Made by a program: the position numbers and the translations under genes
DNA from: Strongylocentrotus droebachiensis
Lineage: Eukaryota > Echinodermata > Echinoidea > Camarodonta > Strongylocentrotidae
Length of the DNA stretch: 64,000 nucleotides
NCBI GenBank assembly: GCA_035222895.1
Contig: JAVYIG010000040.1
Span: 1,116,001-1,180,000 of the forward strand
Direction of reading: 5' to 3'
The notes under the pieces: model-generated
The model's input: only the letters and a program-made list of their open reading frames with translations
Database searches by the model: none
Told to the model about the DNA's origin: nothing
In this document: positions 10,578-20,935 of the stretch, in pieces
Position numbering within the stretch: the stretch's first letter is position 1
Layout of the letters: each line of letters starts with the position of its first letter

Positions 10578-12170
10578 TTATTTTTTTTCTCTTTTGTTTA
10601 CACGAAAACAAATGCACATGCATAATCTAAGAATTTTATAACAGATGTACATTATTGTCAAAAATATTAAAGTTAGCACCAATATCACATCTAACAAATA
10701 ATACTGAACAGATGATAAATCATGGACGGGGGATCGCATGTAGCTTCCACCATGTTTGACGACATGTTCAATCCAGAATGCTGCCCGATCAGGGGCTGTC
10801 ATTGGCCTGTCTTTGAAGATGGCCGATGCACGCTTCATCCTCTCACTGTACTCTGGATTCTGAAGGATTGCCGTCAGTCTTTGGTAGATGTAATCGGTGC
10901 TCAACCGCGTCTTGTCGATGGTCGTACCGAGTCCTATCGTCTCGACCCTGACAGAGACGTCGATCTGGTCACCGGCCAGGGGCATGATGACCAGAGGCAC
11001 GCCGTGGTAGACCGCCTCCAGGAAGCCGTTGTTGCCACCGTGATAGATTAAGAGACGTGTCTTGGGATGACCAAGGACGTCTTGGAGAGGAAGCCAAGGC
11101 AACGCCTTGATGTTTCCAGGAAGGTTCTCTGGCGGATCTGCCTGCAGGTGAAACAGCACCTTATGAGGCAAACGGCCAAGTGCAGCAATGAAAACCTGAA
11201 CGAGCTCGGGTCTTGACTTAGTTATCAGTGTGAATTTCGAGCCAAGAGAGAAGACAACGACCCCGTATTCTCCAGAATCTTGCATGAAGCTTTCCAACTC
11301 ATCTTCTAAAGGTTCAGCTGGTCTTGCTGTTAGACCACCGACGGGGATGATATTCGGCATCAAGGAATACGGGAACTCGACGGCGAATTCGGTGTTGATG
11401 AGATACAAATCAACATCTTCATGGATAGAGCTTTTCATACCCGGATCCAAACCGTATCTGTCTACGATCTCGTGATAGGGTCTTGAAAACATGACATAAT
11501 TGTAGATGTTGCTAATCAGGTAGGATATGGTATTGCTGACGCGTTGCAGGAACGACATGTTGAAGGATAGTCCTGTTATGGGTTGATAGGATGGGTGAAC
11601 TGGTGACCCAGCAAGCTGTTGTATGTAGGGGTATGACGCAGACGTAGCAACGACGACTCCACGAACTTTGGTGTTCATCTTCTTCGAAAGGAACGACTTC
11701 ATATAGATCCCACATGGCCAAACAACATCAACCAGAACAACATCCACCCCTTCTAATCGTTTCAGAAGCTCCTCGTCGCTAAATATTTCCTCGCAAACCC
11801 GACGGTTTAGATCTGCAAACAACGATACCATGAAAAGCATTTGACTAACTTGGTTCTCGGTGAAAGCAAGGTCACTCATCTGGTCGTTGAGGTGAGCAAG
11901 CTCCCTGTCTAGATTTGGAAAACTGTAGCGCTCGAACTTAAAGTAATCCGTAAACTTCGGCTTAGCGTACTTATGTGTGAACATGTCGTCAATTAGAAAA
12001 GTTACTTCATGTCCCCGATTAACAAGACTTCTTCCTATGGGAACCAATGCCATCATGTGACTTCCTCCTCCAAAGGCGCCTGCGATTAAAACATTGGCAC
12101 TGTCAGAGAATGCGAAACGGAGAGCCAATACACACATGGCGGAAAACACAGAGCCATTTTTGAAAGCCAT
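10578..12170 (-). CDS. UDP-glucuronosyltransferase (GT1 family), intronless
   Basis: A single uninterrupted frame of 530 codons, the usual length for animal UGTs. These are ER-membrane enzymes that transfer a sugar from a UDP-sugar to small lipophilic acceptors. Visible features are an N-terminal hydrophobic signal (residues 5-30) and GSHMMALVPIG with the catalytic-type His38. The UDP-sugar donor signature lies at about 359-402 (WLPLQDVL, then YHGGNNGFLEAVYHGVPL, ending AGDQ). A hydrophobic C-terminal span at about 488-513 precedes a basic tail (VNKREKK), fitting a type I ER protein with a cytosolic tail. Tyr precedes HGG where Thr or Ser is commoner. The ATG is chosen because the signal peptide follows directly. 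Absence of introns could reflect retroposition or an intronless UGT subfamily. The acceptor substrate cannot be inferred. Family assignment is very secure. Confidence 0.95.
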   Translation of the reverse strand: MAFKNGSVFSAMCVLALRFAFSDSANVLIAGAFGGGSHMMALVPIGRSLVNRGHEVTFLIDDMFTHKYAKPKFTDYFKFERYSFPNLDRELAHLNDQMSDLAFTENQVSQMLFMVSLFADLNRRVCEEIFSDEELLKRLEGVDVVLVDVVWPCGIYMKSFLSKKMNTKVRGVVVATSASYPYIQQLAGSPVHPSYQPITGLSFNMSFLQRVSNTISYLISNIYNYVMFSRPYHEIVDRYGLDPGMKSSIHEDVDLYLINTEFAVEFPYSLMPNIIPVGGLTARPAEPLEDELESFMQDSGEYGVVVFSLGSKFTLITKSRPELVQVFIAALGRLPHKVLFHLQADPPENLPGNIKALPWLPLQDVLGHPKTRLLIYHGGNNGFLEAVYHGVPLVIMPLAGDQIDVSVRVETIGLGTTIDKTRLSTDYIYQRLTAILQNPEYSERMKRASAIFKDRPMTAPDRAAFWIEHVVKHGGSYMRSPVHDLSSVQYYLLDVILVLTLIFLTIMYICYKILRLCMCICFRVNKREKK

Positions 12171-12235
12171 TGCTGACCCGAAGAAGTAATCTTGGAGAGT
12201 TGGACCTCGTTCTTATATTGCGAGAACGCGACAAG
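12171..12235 (-). promoter_or_regulatory. Candidate TATA-type promoter of the UGT gene
   Basis: On the minus strand a TATAAG sequence (plus 12213-12218, context GCAATATAAGAACG) lies about 45 bases before the ATG. Initiation about 30 bases downstream would leave a 5' UTR of some 15 bases. This is a sequence match only. An untranslated first exon further upstream is equally possible. Confidence 0.35.
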
Positions 12236-12412
12236 CATGTGATTATTCAATTTCTGCACACTTTTTGTTATCGTCTGTTCGTGTATAGCAAATCTGGATG
12301 GGATTGGACTTTAAACTCACTCCTGTCCAGGTAACCGTGAATTGCACCCTTCGACCTGTTGGACTAGGTCTTTCTATATTTTGTGGAATCACTATGTTAG
12401 ATCATAACTTAC

Positions 12413-12960
12413 CTAGGAGCGGATCTAGCCGGCGCCAAGAGGGGTAGGGAGGGGGGGGGGGGGCAATTCTCGAGAAAATATTTAGCGGCAACTCAGCCAG
12501 CCGGCAAATAAACGAGGGGGGTGGGGGAAAGAGCTCCCCCCCCCCCTATTCGTGAGAAAATATTTAGCGGCGACTCAGCCTGCCAGCAAATAAGCGGGGG
12601 GAGGGGGTAGAGCACTTTCCCCCCTCGCAATTCATTTTTAAATATTTAGCGGCGAATCAGCCAGCCGGCGATTAAGGGGGGGGGGGGTATGAAGCACTGT
12701 TTCCCCAATTCGTGGAAAAAAAATAGCGGCGACTCACCCAGCGAATAAATAAGCGGGATGGGGGGATAAGAGCCCCTGGGGTTGGGGGCGTGAGAAAATC
12801 TTTAGCGGCGAAGCAGCCACCCGGCAAATAAGGGGGGTGGAGCTCGCTTTAGTTTTTAGCTTAAAAAAGGTAAAATTTACGTTACCATTTTTTGTTTACT
12901 TGTTTGTTTCTGCTATAGGGGGGCCCGGACCCGTCGGGCCTCCTTGTGGATCTGCGCCTG
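12413..12960. mobile_element. Short hAT-like element built of tandem AGCGGCGACTCAGCC units
   Basis: The left end (CTAGGAGCGGATCTAG) and right end (GTGGATCTGCGCCTG) are imperfect inverted repeats related to those of the 236-685 element. The flanks TAACTTAC (12405-12412) and TAACTTGC (12961-12968) match at 7 of 8 positions. Inside are five degenerate units of 90-120 bp with AAAATATTTAGCGGCGACTC, AGCCAGCCGGCAAATAAG and a poly-G run. A palindromic GGGCCCGGACCCGTCGGGCC stretch is near the right end. No coding capacity. Confidence 0.7.
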
Positions 12961-13002
12961 TAACTTGCATCAAAATACGAATATGGTTAGGTGGTATCAT
13001 CA

Positions 13003-13170
13003 GCAACAATAATAATAATAATAATAATGATATCAATAATATTCATATTAATGATAATAACAAAAACAACAACGCAAGTAATAGTAATAATAGTAATCAT
13101 CAGCATCATTATCATCATGATTATAATAACAATAATACTGATAACAATAACAATAACAACAGTCCCTATT
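13003..13170. repeat. AAT/AAC-type trinucleotide microsatellite
   Basis: Imperfect AAT, AAC, ATC and CAT triplets run for about 165 bp. The Asn-rich and Ile-rich frames seen here are products of the repeat. The stretch directly follows the hAT-like element. Confidence 0.8.
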
Positions 13171-15298
13171 TCTAGCAAAGTACACAGCATTTTGATGTAA
13201 TGTGCTTCAATAAACAGATTGCGAAAAACAGTGGGGAATCAAGAATGGGAGTTGACAATTAAGCAGAGAGTAAAATGTATCATAGAATATCAAGTTATTT
13301 TGTACGAATTCATGCAGTTCCGTAACAAAACGATAAAAGAAAAGAACAAGAAAAGAAAGTGATTCAAGTCATGAAATGAAAGACAGAAACTATCTTTTTA
13401 ATAACATTTTACTGTTTATTTACAGAATGATACAAAAATGACTAATTTGACTGTTAGTGCTAGACATATAAAATCAGTGGAATATTTCTATCCACAGTCA
13501 GCATTCAAATCTAGACACAAATGCTTTCGAGAATACTATCCAATATATTTCCTTAAAAAGCGAGACTTTAATTCCTTATAGACCTGTTTATTTCATTCAC
13601 CTGCTATGAAATTAATGGCATCTCTATAGATGGAATCCACTTTATATTCACTAATTCATGCTATGCCGGGCAAGCATCTGACAAGCATTTTATTTGTCAA
13701 GAGAAACTCTTGTTCAAGAAGCATGCATAAAGATATATTAAGCAGGTCATAATATTGGCCTTCACTCAGTTCGATTCTTCAGCGGCGCCGGGAGCGGCGT
13801 CAAATCTGTTCCGTATAGAAATTAACTTTCATCTGCTCCTGATAGTCAGGAAGCCAAGAAAATATCTAGCAAGACTCCACCATGCAGGCACAAGTCGCAG
13901 GATCGATACACGAGGATATAAGAGCAGACTAGTTGAAATTGGATTGAAGATGGAGAAAGCAGAAAATTCCCGGTGCACAGAGAAGTTTTGACTGAGCAAG
14001 TGAAGCAGTATAACGTGATGGAGATCGAAGTGCAACTTGCGATCCGAATATGCACAGATAAGTCAGATAGATATAAAAAGGTAAATGATATCATTTTGTA
14101 TTATCTGAGTGAGTGATTTCGTATGGTATGATGGTTAATGGTTAAAAGATTAGAATGTAAGTGAAGTGTCATACATGTAGTAAATGGTGATGGTTATAGT
14201 GTGCATAAATTATGACTGTTAGAGAATTCTGATGATAAATTAAAATGTTACGTTAATAACATTGCTATTTCAATCAGCGAGTTATTTATTTCATTCGGAC
14301 TTGGTGGTAATATGAAATGTTATCACGAAGGCCATTTTGAACTACTTTTTTGTTCACTTATATTATATTTCTATCATTGGTATCGCGTTTGATGAGGGCG
14401 ACGTACATGTACGCATATGCTTTATGAGATTGACATTTTTGTGTTTAGGGTTAAGCGAAATATTGACCTGACTACTTGTATGCATAATTTTTTAACAAAA
14501 GTATATATATTATCTTATAACGCCTGAAAAAGCTTGCGAGAGGCTTGCCAGGCATAGGAACAAAGTGAACAGTCCAAGGCGAATCCATCCATATAGAATT
14601 GCCATTTTGCATAGCAGGTGAATCAGGGATATGTGAGTTTAAACTCACATGCCCTGGGTGAATCAAGTATTTAATTTGTATAAGGGTTTGGGAGGGAAAC
14701 TTGCAGAAGTTGAAATGCATTTAGTAAACATGTCTATGCAAAGCAAGGTATTGGGTGATGGGATATAAACATCAATCGATGCCATGTAAAGAATGATATT
14801 GCGACCTTAAGCTGCTGAACTTACTTTATATATACCGTGTTAATTTACACCTAAACTAACTTGTGTTTGCTATTTTTGCTTCGAATTCCCCATTAATACC
14901 ATGATAGTGTTTATACCGTAACTATTCTTCAGCAAGACTGATGAATAAATATTCAGTTGTAATCGTATAATCGATGTGCTTGCCAATGCATGATTTCCAT
15001 TATGTCAATAGTTACTGACAGCGCTATTTCTTACGTTTTCAAGTTTCAAATCGCGAAAATGAAGCTTTGTCTCGCATTGTTATATTTTTGTGGAGATGTG
15101 GATGATAGAATTTTTTCAAAACATACTGACAAAAATGGTTTATTACCACTTTGCGAAAATTCCTTCTATGAAATAGTAATGACAATTGGCAAACAGGGTG
15201 TGTTTTAAAGATACCCTTTATCTATGTTTCAGGTGTTAACAAATGGGAGGTGGAAAAATCACTTATGAACCCAAGGGTCATAGACACCTTTAAGAGGA

Positions 15299-15400
15299 GG
15301 CGCGATAGCTCAGTCGGTAGACCGGACCCGGGTTTGAAACCAAGTCGATGCGCTAGTGCCCTTTGGTAAGGCATTTGTGTAAAAAAGGGGAATTTTTCCA
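15299..15400 (+). repeat. Truncated tRNA-derived SINE head (copy A)
   Basis: The text contains an A-box-like TAGCTCAGTCGG and a B-box-like GGGTTTGAAACC, then GTGCCCTTTGGTAAGGCATT, a segment resembling one in the fuller SINE at 27112. The anticodon arm between the boxes is deleted, so this is not a tRNA gene. A second copy lies at 18957-19060 in copy B. Confidence 0.6.
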
Positions 15401-15434
15401 CATTTCATGAAATTATCTGCAGTTACATAGTTTG

Positions 15435-15989
15435 AATAAACAGGGGCCATAGACACCTTCTAGCGATGAAAAGATTTGAAAATAGGCCTTTTTGAAAATT
15501 CATAATTTTTGGCCAAAGGTGAAGGGTTTTTTTACCCATTGACATTTTTTTTTAAAAGGGGCGTTTTCTACATTTAATGAAATTATCTTCAATAACATAG
15601 TTTGAATAAACAGGAGTCATAGACACCTTCTAGAGATGAAAAGATATGAAAACAGGCCGTTTTGAAAATTCATAATTTTTGGCCAAAAGTGAAGTGTTTT
15701 ACGCATTGACATTTTTTTCAAAAAGGGGCATTTTTCTACATTTCATGAAATTATCTTCAATAACATATTTGTACAGAACAGGGGTCATAGACACCTTCTA
15801 GAGATGAGAAAATATGAAAATAGGCCTTTTTGAAAGTTCATAATTTTTGGCCAAAAGTAAAGGGTTTTACCCATCAACATTTTTGTTAAAAAGGGGCATT
15901 TTTCTTAATTTCGTGAAATTATCTGCAATTGCATAGTTTGAGTAAACAGGGGTCATAAACACTATCTAGAGATGAATAGATGTGAAAAT
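15435..15989. repeat. Tandem array, 168-170 bp unit (copy A part)
   Basis: The landmark AACAGGGG(C/T)CATAGACACC recurs at 15441, 15611, 15779 and 15947. Each unit also carries GAAAATTCATAATTTTTGG, an 'AAAGGGTTTTACCCATTGAC'-like stretch, and AAAAAGGGGCATTTTTC followed by ATTTCATGAAATTATCT. The last contains the palindrome TTTCATGAAA. Confidence 0.85.
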
Positions 15990-16047
15990 AAGAAAAGAAC
16001 AAGAAAAGAAAGTGATTCAAGTCATGAAATGAAAGACAGAAACTATC

Positions 16048-16677
16048 AAACAAGAAAAAAACATTAGGTACTTAGGAATTGAATTGGACGAAAACCTAAC
16101 CTGGAATATCCATGTAAAGAAGCTCAGTAAATCGTTAGCTTATAAAATATTTTCTTTGAAAAAGGTCAGTAATTTCACCGATACGAATGTGTTGAATAAA
16201 ATGTATAAATGTATAATCCAACCTATATCAGATTATGCATGCTCGATATGGGGGAATTGTTCTGTTTACAACAAGAACATTATTTTTAGATTACAAAAAA
16301 GAGCAGCAAGGATAGTTGAACGGAATTTTGATTTTAATGAAAGTGGTCTTGATATTGTTAAAAGATTGAAATGGCAGGTTTTAGAAGAAAGACGTAACTA
16401 TTTCCTTGCTTGTATAATGTATAAATGTATCTATGGTTACGCTCCATTACGTTTGTGCAATGCTATTGACATGGTTTTTGAACGGCATCCAATGAATACG
16501 AGATTGGCTAACTCAATGAGTGTTGTCCTTCCCAAGCCTAGTATTGAAATTTTCAAGAATAGTTTACGTTACGAAGGCGGCAAAGTATGGAATAATTTAC
16601 CCTCTAACCTACAAAATGCACAATCCATCGACTGTTTTAAAAACATGTATAAAAAAACCTATTTCAGCAAATTATGA
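16048..16677 (+). pseudogene. C-terminal part of a CR1/Jockey-like reverse transcriptase
   Basis: An open frame starts at the truncation point. It reads YLGIELDENLTWNIHV (the end of the reverse transcriptase and its thumb-like extension), IIQPISDYACSIWGN, LQKRAARIV, and GGKVWNNLPSNLQNA near the end, stopping at 16675-16677. These are the standard landmarks downstream of the RT catalytic domain in this LINE group. The endonuclease and the RT catalytic motifs are absent, so it is a dead 5'-truncated copy. The frame is still intact, which suggests a young insertion. Confidence 0.8.
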
Positions 16678-17042
16678 ATAATATCGTCGTTGTTTTTGCT
16701 CTTTTTGCCTTAAGTTTAATTTGGTACTTCATGATATAAGTTCATTTTGTAGTGTGATAGAGTTTTTGATTTTGAATAGATTAGTTGATTACTTGATTCC
16801 ATTATTGTGTTTTTATATATTTAATTAAATATCATGTATTTTTGACTTGGTTTTTACTCAAGATTATGGTCACTATATATTTTTATCATGACTTCATGAG
16901 TATTTTAACAATTCTCATTATATATGTATGATTATTCTGTTTTGATGTTTTAGTGTAAGCTTTTAATATTCAGGACCAGGATGTAAACCAGTCCTTTCTG
17001 ATCTTGTTATCCTGATGAAATATGTTCAAATAAATAAATAAA
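16048..17042 (+). mobile_element. 5'-truncated CR1/Jockey-like LINE with AAAT-type tail
   Basis: The element is absent from copy A at the matching point, where AACTATC runs straight into TTTTTAATAAC. It is bounded by TATC on both sides (16044-16047 and 17043-17046). It ends in a short AATAAATAAATAAAT tail, typical of CR1/Jockey-type elements. The 5' two-thirds are missing, as after incomplete reverse transcription. Confidence 0.85.
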
Positions 17043-18956
17043 TATCTTTTTAATAACATGTTACTGTTTATTTACAGAATGATACAAAAATGACTAATTT
17101 GACTGTTAGTGCTATACATATAAAATCAGTGGAATATTTATATCCACAGTCAGCATTCGTATCTAGACAAAAATGCTTTTGAGAATACTATCCAATATAT
17201 TTCCTTAAAAAAGTGAGACTTTTATTCCGTGTAGACCTGTTTACGTATGTATTTCATTCACCTGCTATGAAATTAATGGCATCTCTATAGATGGAATCCA
17301 CTTTATATTCACTAATCCTTGCTATGCCGGGCAAGCATCTGACAAGCATTTTATTTGTCAAGAGAAACTCTTGTTCAAGAAGCATGCATAAAGATATATT
17401 AAGCAGGTCATAATATTGGCCTTCACTCAGTTCGATTCTTCAGCGGCGCCGGGAGCGGCGTCAAATCTGTTCCGTATAGAAATTAACTTTCATCTGCTCC
17501 TGATAGTCAGGAAGCCAAGAAAATATCTAGCAAGACTCCACTATGCAGGCACAAGTCGCAGGATCGATACACGAGGATATAAGAGCAGGCTAGTTGAAAT
17601 TGGATTGAAGATAGAGAAAGCAGGCAATTAATTCCCGGTGCACAGAGAAGTTTTGACTGAGCAAGTGAAGCAGTATAACGTGATGGAGATCGAAGTGCAA
17701 CTTGCGATCCGAATATGCACAGATAAGTCAGATAGATATAAAAAGGTAAATGATATCATTTTGTATTATCTGAGTGAGTGATTTCGTATGGTATGATGGT
17801 TAATGGTTAAAAGATTAGAATGTAAGTGAAGTGTCATACATGTAGTAAATGATGATGGTTATAGTGTGCATAAATTATGACTGTTAGAGAATTCTGATGA
17901 TAAATTAAAATGTTACGTTAATAACATTGCTATTTCAATCAGCGAGTTATTTATTTCATTCGGACTTGGTGGTAATATGAAATGTTAGCACGAAGGCCAT
18001 TTTGGACTACTTTTTTGTTCACTTATATTATATTTCTATCATTGGTATCGCGTTTGATGAGGGCGACGTACATGTACGCATATGCTTTATGAGATTGACA
18101 TTTTTGTGTTTAGGGTTAAGCGAAATATTGACCTGACTACTTGTATGCATAATTTTTTAACAAAAGTATATATTATCTTATAACGCCTGAAAAAGCTTGC
18201 GAGAGGCTTGCCAGGCATAGGAACAAAGTGAACAGTCCAAGGCGAATCCATCCATATAGAATTGCCATTTTGCATAGCAGGTGAATCAGGGATATGTGAG
18301 TTTAAACTCACATGCCCTGGGTGAATCAAGTTTTTAATTTGTATAAGGGTTTGGGAGGGAAACTTGCAGAAGTTGAAATGCATTTAGTAAACATGTCTAT
18401 GCAAAGCAAGGTATTGGGTGATGGGATATAAACATCAATCGATGCCATGTAAAGAATGATATTGCGACCTTAAGCTGCTAGACTTACTTTATATATACCC
18501 GTGTTAATTTACACCTAAACTAACTTGTGTTTGCTATTTTTGCTTCGAATTCCCCATTAATACCATGATAGTGTTTATACCGTAACTATTCTTCAGCAAG
18601 ACTGATGAATAAATATTCAGTTGTAATCGTATAATCGATGTGCTTGCCAATGCATGATTTCCATTATGTCAATAGTTACTGACAGCGCTATTTCTTACGT
18701 TTTCAAGTTTCAAATCGCGAAAATGAAGCTTTGTCTCGCATTGTTATATTTTTGTGGAGATGTGGATGATAGAATTTTTTCAAAACATACTGACAAAAAT
18801 GGTTTATTACCACTTTGCGAAAATTCCTTCTATGAAATAGTAATGACAATTGGCAAACAGGGTGTGTTTTAAAGATACCCTTTATCTATGTTTCAGGTGT
18901 TAACAAATGGGAGGTGGAAAAATCACTTATGAACCCAAGGGTCATAGACACCTTTA

Positions 18957-19060
18957 AGAGGAGGCGCGATAGCTCAGTCGGTAGACCGGACCCGGGTTTG
19001 AAACCAAGTCGATGCGCTAGTGCCCTTTGGTAAGGCATTTGTGTAAAAAAAGGGGAATTT
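18957..19060 (+). repeat. Truncated tRNA-derived SINE head (copy B)
   Basis: The duplicate of the SINE head at 15299, with the same A-box-like and B-box-like motifs and the same internal deletion. The only nearby difference is one extra A in the A-run that follows. Confidence 0.6.
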
Positions 19061-19099
19061 TTCCACATTTCATGAAATTATCTGCAGTTACATAGTTTG

Positions 19100-20484
19100 A
19101 ATAAACAGGGGCCATAGACACCTTCTAGCGATGAAAAGATTTGAAAATAGGCCTTTTTGAAAATTCATAATTTTTGGCCAAAGGTGAAGGGTTTTACCCA
19201 TTGACATTTTTTTTAAAAAGGGGCGTTTTCTACATTTAATGAAATTATTTTCAATAACATAGTTTGAATAAACAGGAGTCATAGACACCTTCTAGAGATG
19301 AGAAGATATGAAAACAGGCCGTTTTGAAAATTCATAATTTTTGGCCAAAAGTGAAGGGTTTTACGCGTTGACATTTTTTTCAAAAAGGGGCATTTTTCTA
19401 CATTTCATGAAATTATCTTCAATAACATATTTGTACAGAACAGGGGTCATAGACACCTTCTAGAGATGAGAAAATATGAAAATAGGCCTTTTTGAAAGTT
19501 CATAATTTTTGGCCAAAAGTAAAGGGTTTTACCCATCAACATTTTTGTTAAAAAGGGGCATTTTTCTTAATTTCATGAAATTATCTGCAATTGCATAGTT
19601 TGAATAAGCAGGGGTCATAGCCACCTTCCATAGATGAAAAGTGGCCTTTCTGTAAATTCATAGTTTTTAGCCCAAAATGACAGGCTTACCACTTGCCATT
19701 TTTGTCAAAAAGGGGCATTTTCTTGACATTTCATGAAAATATCTGCAGAAAAATATTTTGAATGAACTAGAGTCAACCACACCTTCTAGAGATGAGAATA
19801 TATGAAAAAAGGCCCTTTTGAAACTTCATAATTTTTGGCCAAAAGTGAAGGGTTTTACCCATTGACATTTTTTCAAAACGGGGCATTTTTTCTACATTTC
19901 ATGAAATTATCTTCAATAACATATTTGTAATGAACAGGGGTCATAGACACCTTCTAGAGATGACAAATATGAAAATAGGCCTTTTTGAAAATTCATAATT
20001 TTTGGCCAAAGGTGAAGGGTTTTACCCATTGACATTTTTGACAAAAAGGGGCATTTTTCTTCATTTCATGAAATTATCTGCAATTACATAGTTTGAGTAA
20101 ACAGGGGTCATAAACACCATCTAGAAATGAATATATGTGAAAATAGGCGCTTTTGAAAATTCATTATTTTTGGCCAAAAATGATTACCCCTTGCCATTTT
20201 TGTCAAAAGGGGGCATTTTCCACATTACTGAAATTATCTTCATTAACATATTTTGAATGAACAGGGATCATAGACACCTTCTAGAGAGGAGACGATATGA
20301 AAATAGGCCTTTTTTTAATTTTTTTTTTAGGCATAGGCCTTTTTGAAAATTCATAATTTTGTGCGAATAGTGAAGCGTTTTACCCCTTGCAATATTTGTA
20401 AAAAAGGGGCATTTTTTTCCACATTTCATGAAATTATCTGCAGTTACATAGTTTGAATAAACAGGGGCCATGGACACCTTCCAC
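19100..20484. repeat. Tandem array, about 167 bp unit (copy B part)
   Basis: The same unit as at 15435 recurs near 19107, 19273, 19440, 19609, 19936, 20103, 20262 and 20461, with a degenerate unit around 19765. It passes directly into the segment shared with 4021-4592 at 20485. No open frame crosses units. Confidence 0.85.
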
Positions 20485-20935
20485 AGAGAGCAGGGCTGAA
20501 CCTTGGGAAATAATTGGGAATGAATTATTTGTTACATATACCTAATATTTCATCATTCACAATCATAATATTAAAGGTAATACAAAGTTTTGGTATGGGG
20601 TCATGAATTTGGTTCTAATGAAGATATTGGAAGCATATGCGAACCTACAATATTCAGTGATCGTTGGTCAAGGTCAAGATATTAACTAAGCTATAAAACA
20701 ATGTTTCTTGACTGTTTCTGACATTTTCATGGTCTAACACAAAAAATACAAGAAAACATAAATTCCATTTTTGCCTTCTACTTTATTTCATGCGATATAT
20801 TACATCAATACATTCTCGAAGTTGATGTTTCATTCAAAACAATAATTTAATCAATCCAATTACAGCCTATATTGCACCATAATAACATTGATACAGTTCA
20901 TCCATAATTCACATAAGCACATGCATTTTAAAGGC
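20485..20935. repeat. Unique-looking segment shared with 4021-4592
   Basis: It matches 4021-4592 closely from GAGAGCAGGGCTGAACCTTG through AAGGCA(C/T)ATT. The earlier copy has one extra 6-bp GGTCAA repeat and about 50 bp (4262-4312) missing here. It marks the right edge of the duplicated segment. No gene. Confidence 0.8.

Larger units (their letters stand above)
13337..15989. repeat. Tandem segmental duplication, copy A
   Basis: About 2.65 kb that recurs almost unchanged from 15990 onward. Both copies begin with the same AAGAAAAGAACAAGAAAAG run, followed by GTGATTCAAGTCATG. Differences are scattered single bases and small indels, and a 216-base stretch (14990-15205 versus 18654-18869) encodes an identical 72-residue frame in both. 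No gene is recognised. The two short frames (13755-13991; 14990-15208) have no recognisable domain. The copy ends in the 168-170 bp array. Confidence 0.9.
15990..20484. repeat. Tandem segmental duplication, copy B, with LINE insertion and longer array
   Basis: This copy starts in the middle of the array of copy A: the array text ends at GATGTGAAAATA and the AAGAAAAGAAC start follows directly. It matches copy A throughout except for a LINE inserted at 16048-17042. Its terminal array is longer, about nine units against four. Unequal crossing-over between array units is the simplest origin. Confidence 0.88.

Noticed and set aside
10722..11475. Plus-strand frames opposite the UGT gene
   Set aside because: Shadows of the strong minus-strand coding sequence, with no domain of their own.
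12837..13200. Asn-rich and Ile-rich frames
   Set aside because: Encoded by a trinucleotide microsatellite.
13755..13991. Short frame repeated at 17416-17631 (MAFTQFDSS...)
   Set aside because: Its presence twice is explained by the recent duplication; the two copies differ in length after a small indel, and there is no recognisable domain.
14990..15208. 72-codon frame identical at 18654-18872
   Set aside because: Identity reflects the young duplication, not selection; the older copy near 2640 does not keep the frame.
15299..15375. tRNA gene
   Set aside because: A- and B-box-like motifs are there but the anticodon arm is deleted and the T-loop is degenerate; it is a SINE remnant.
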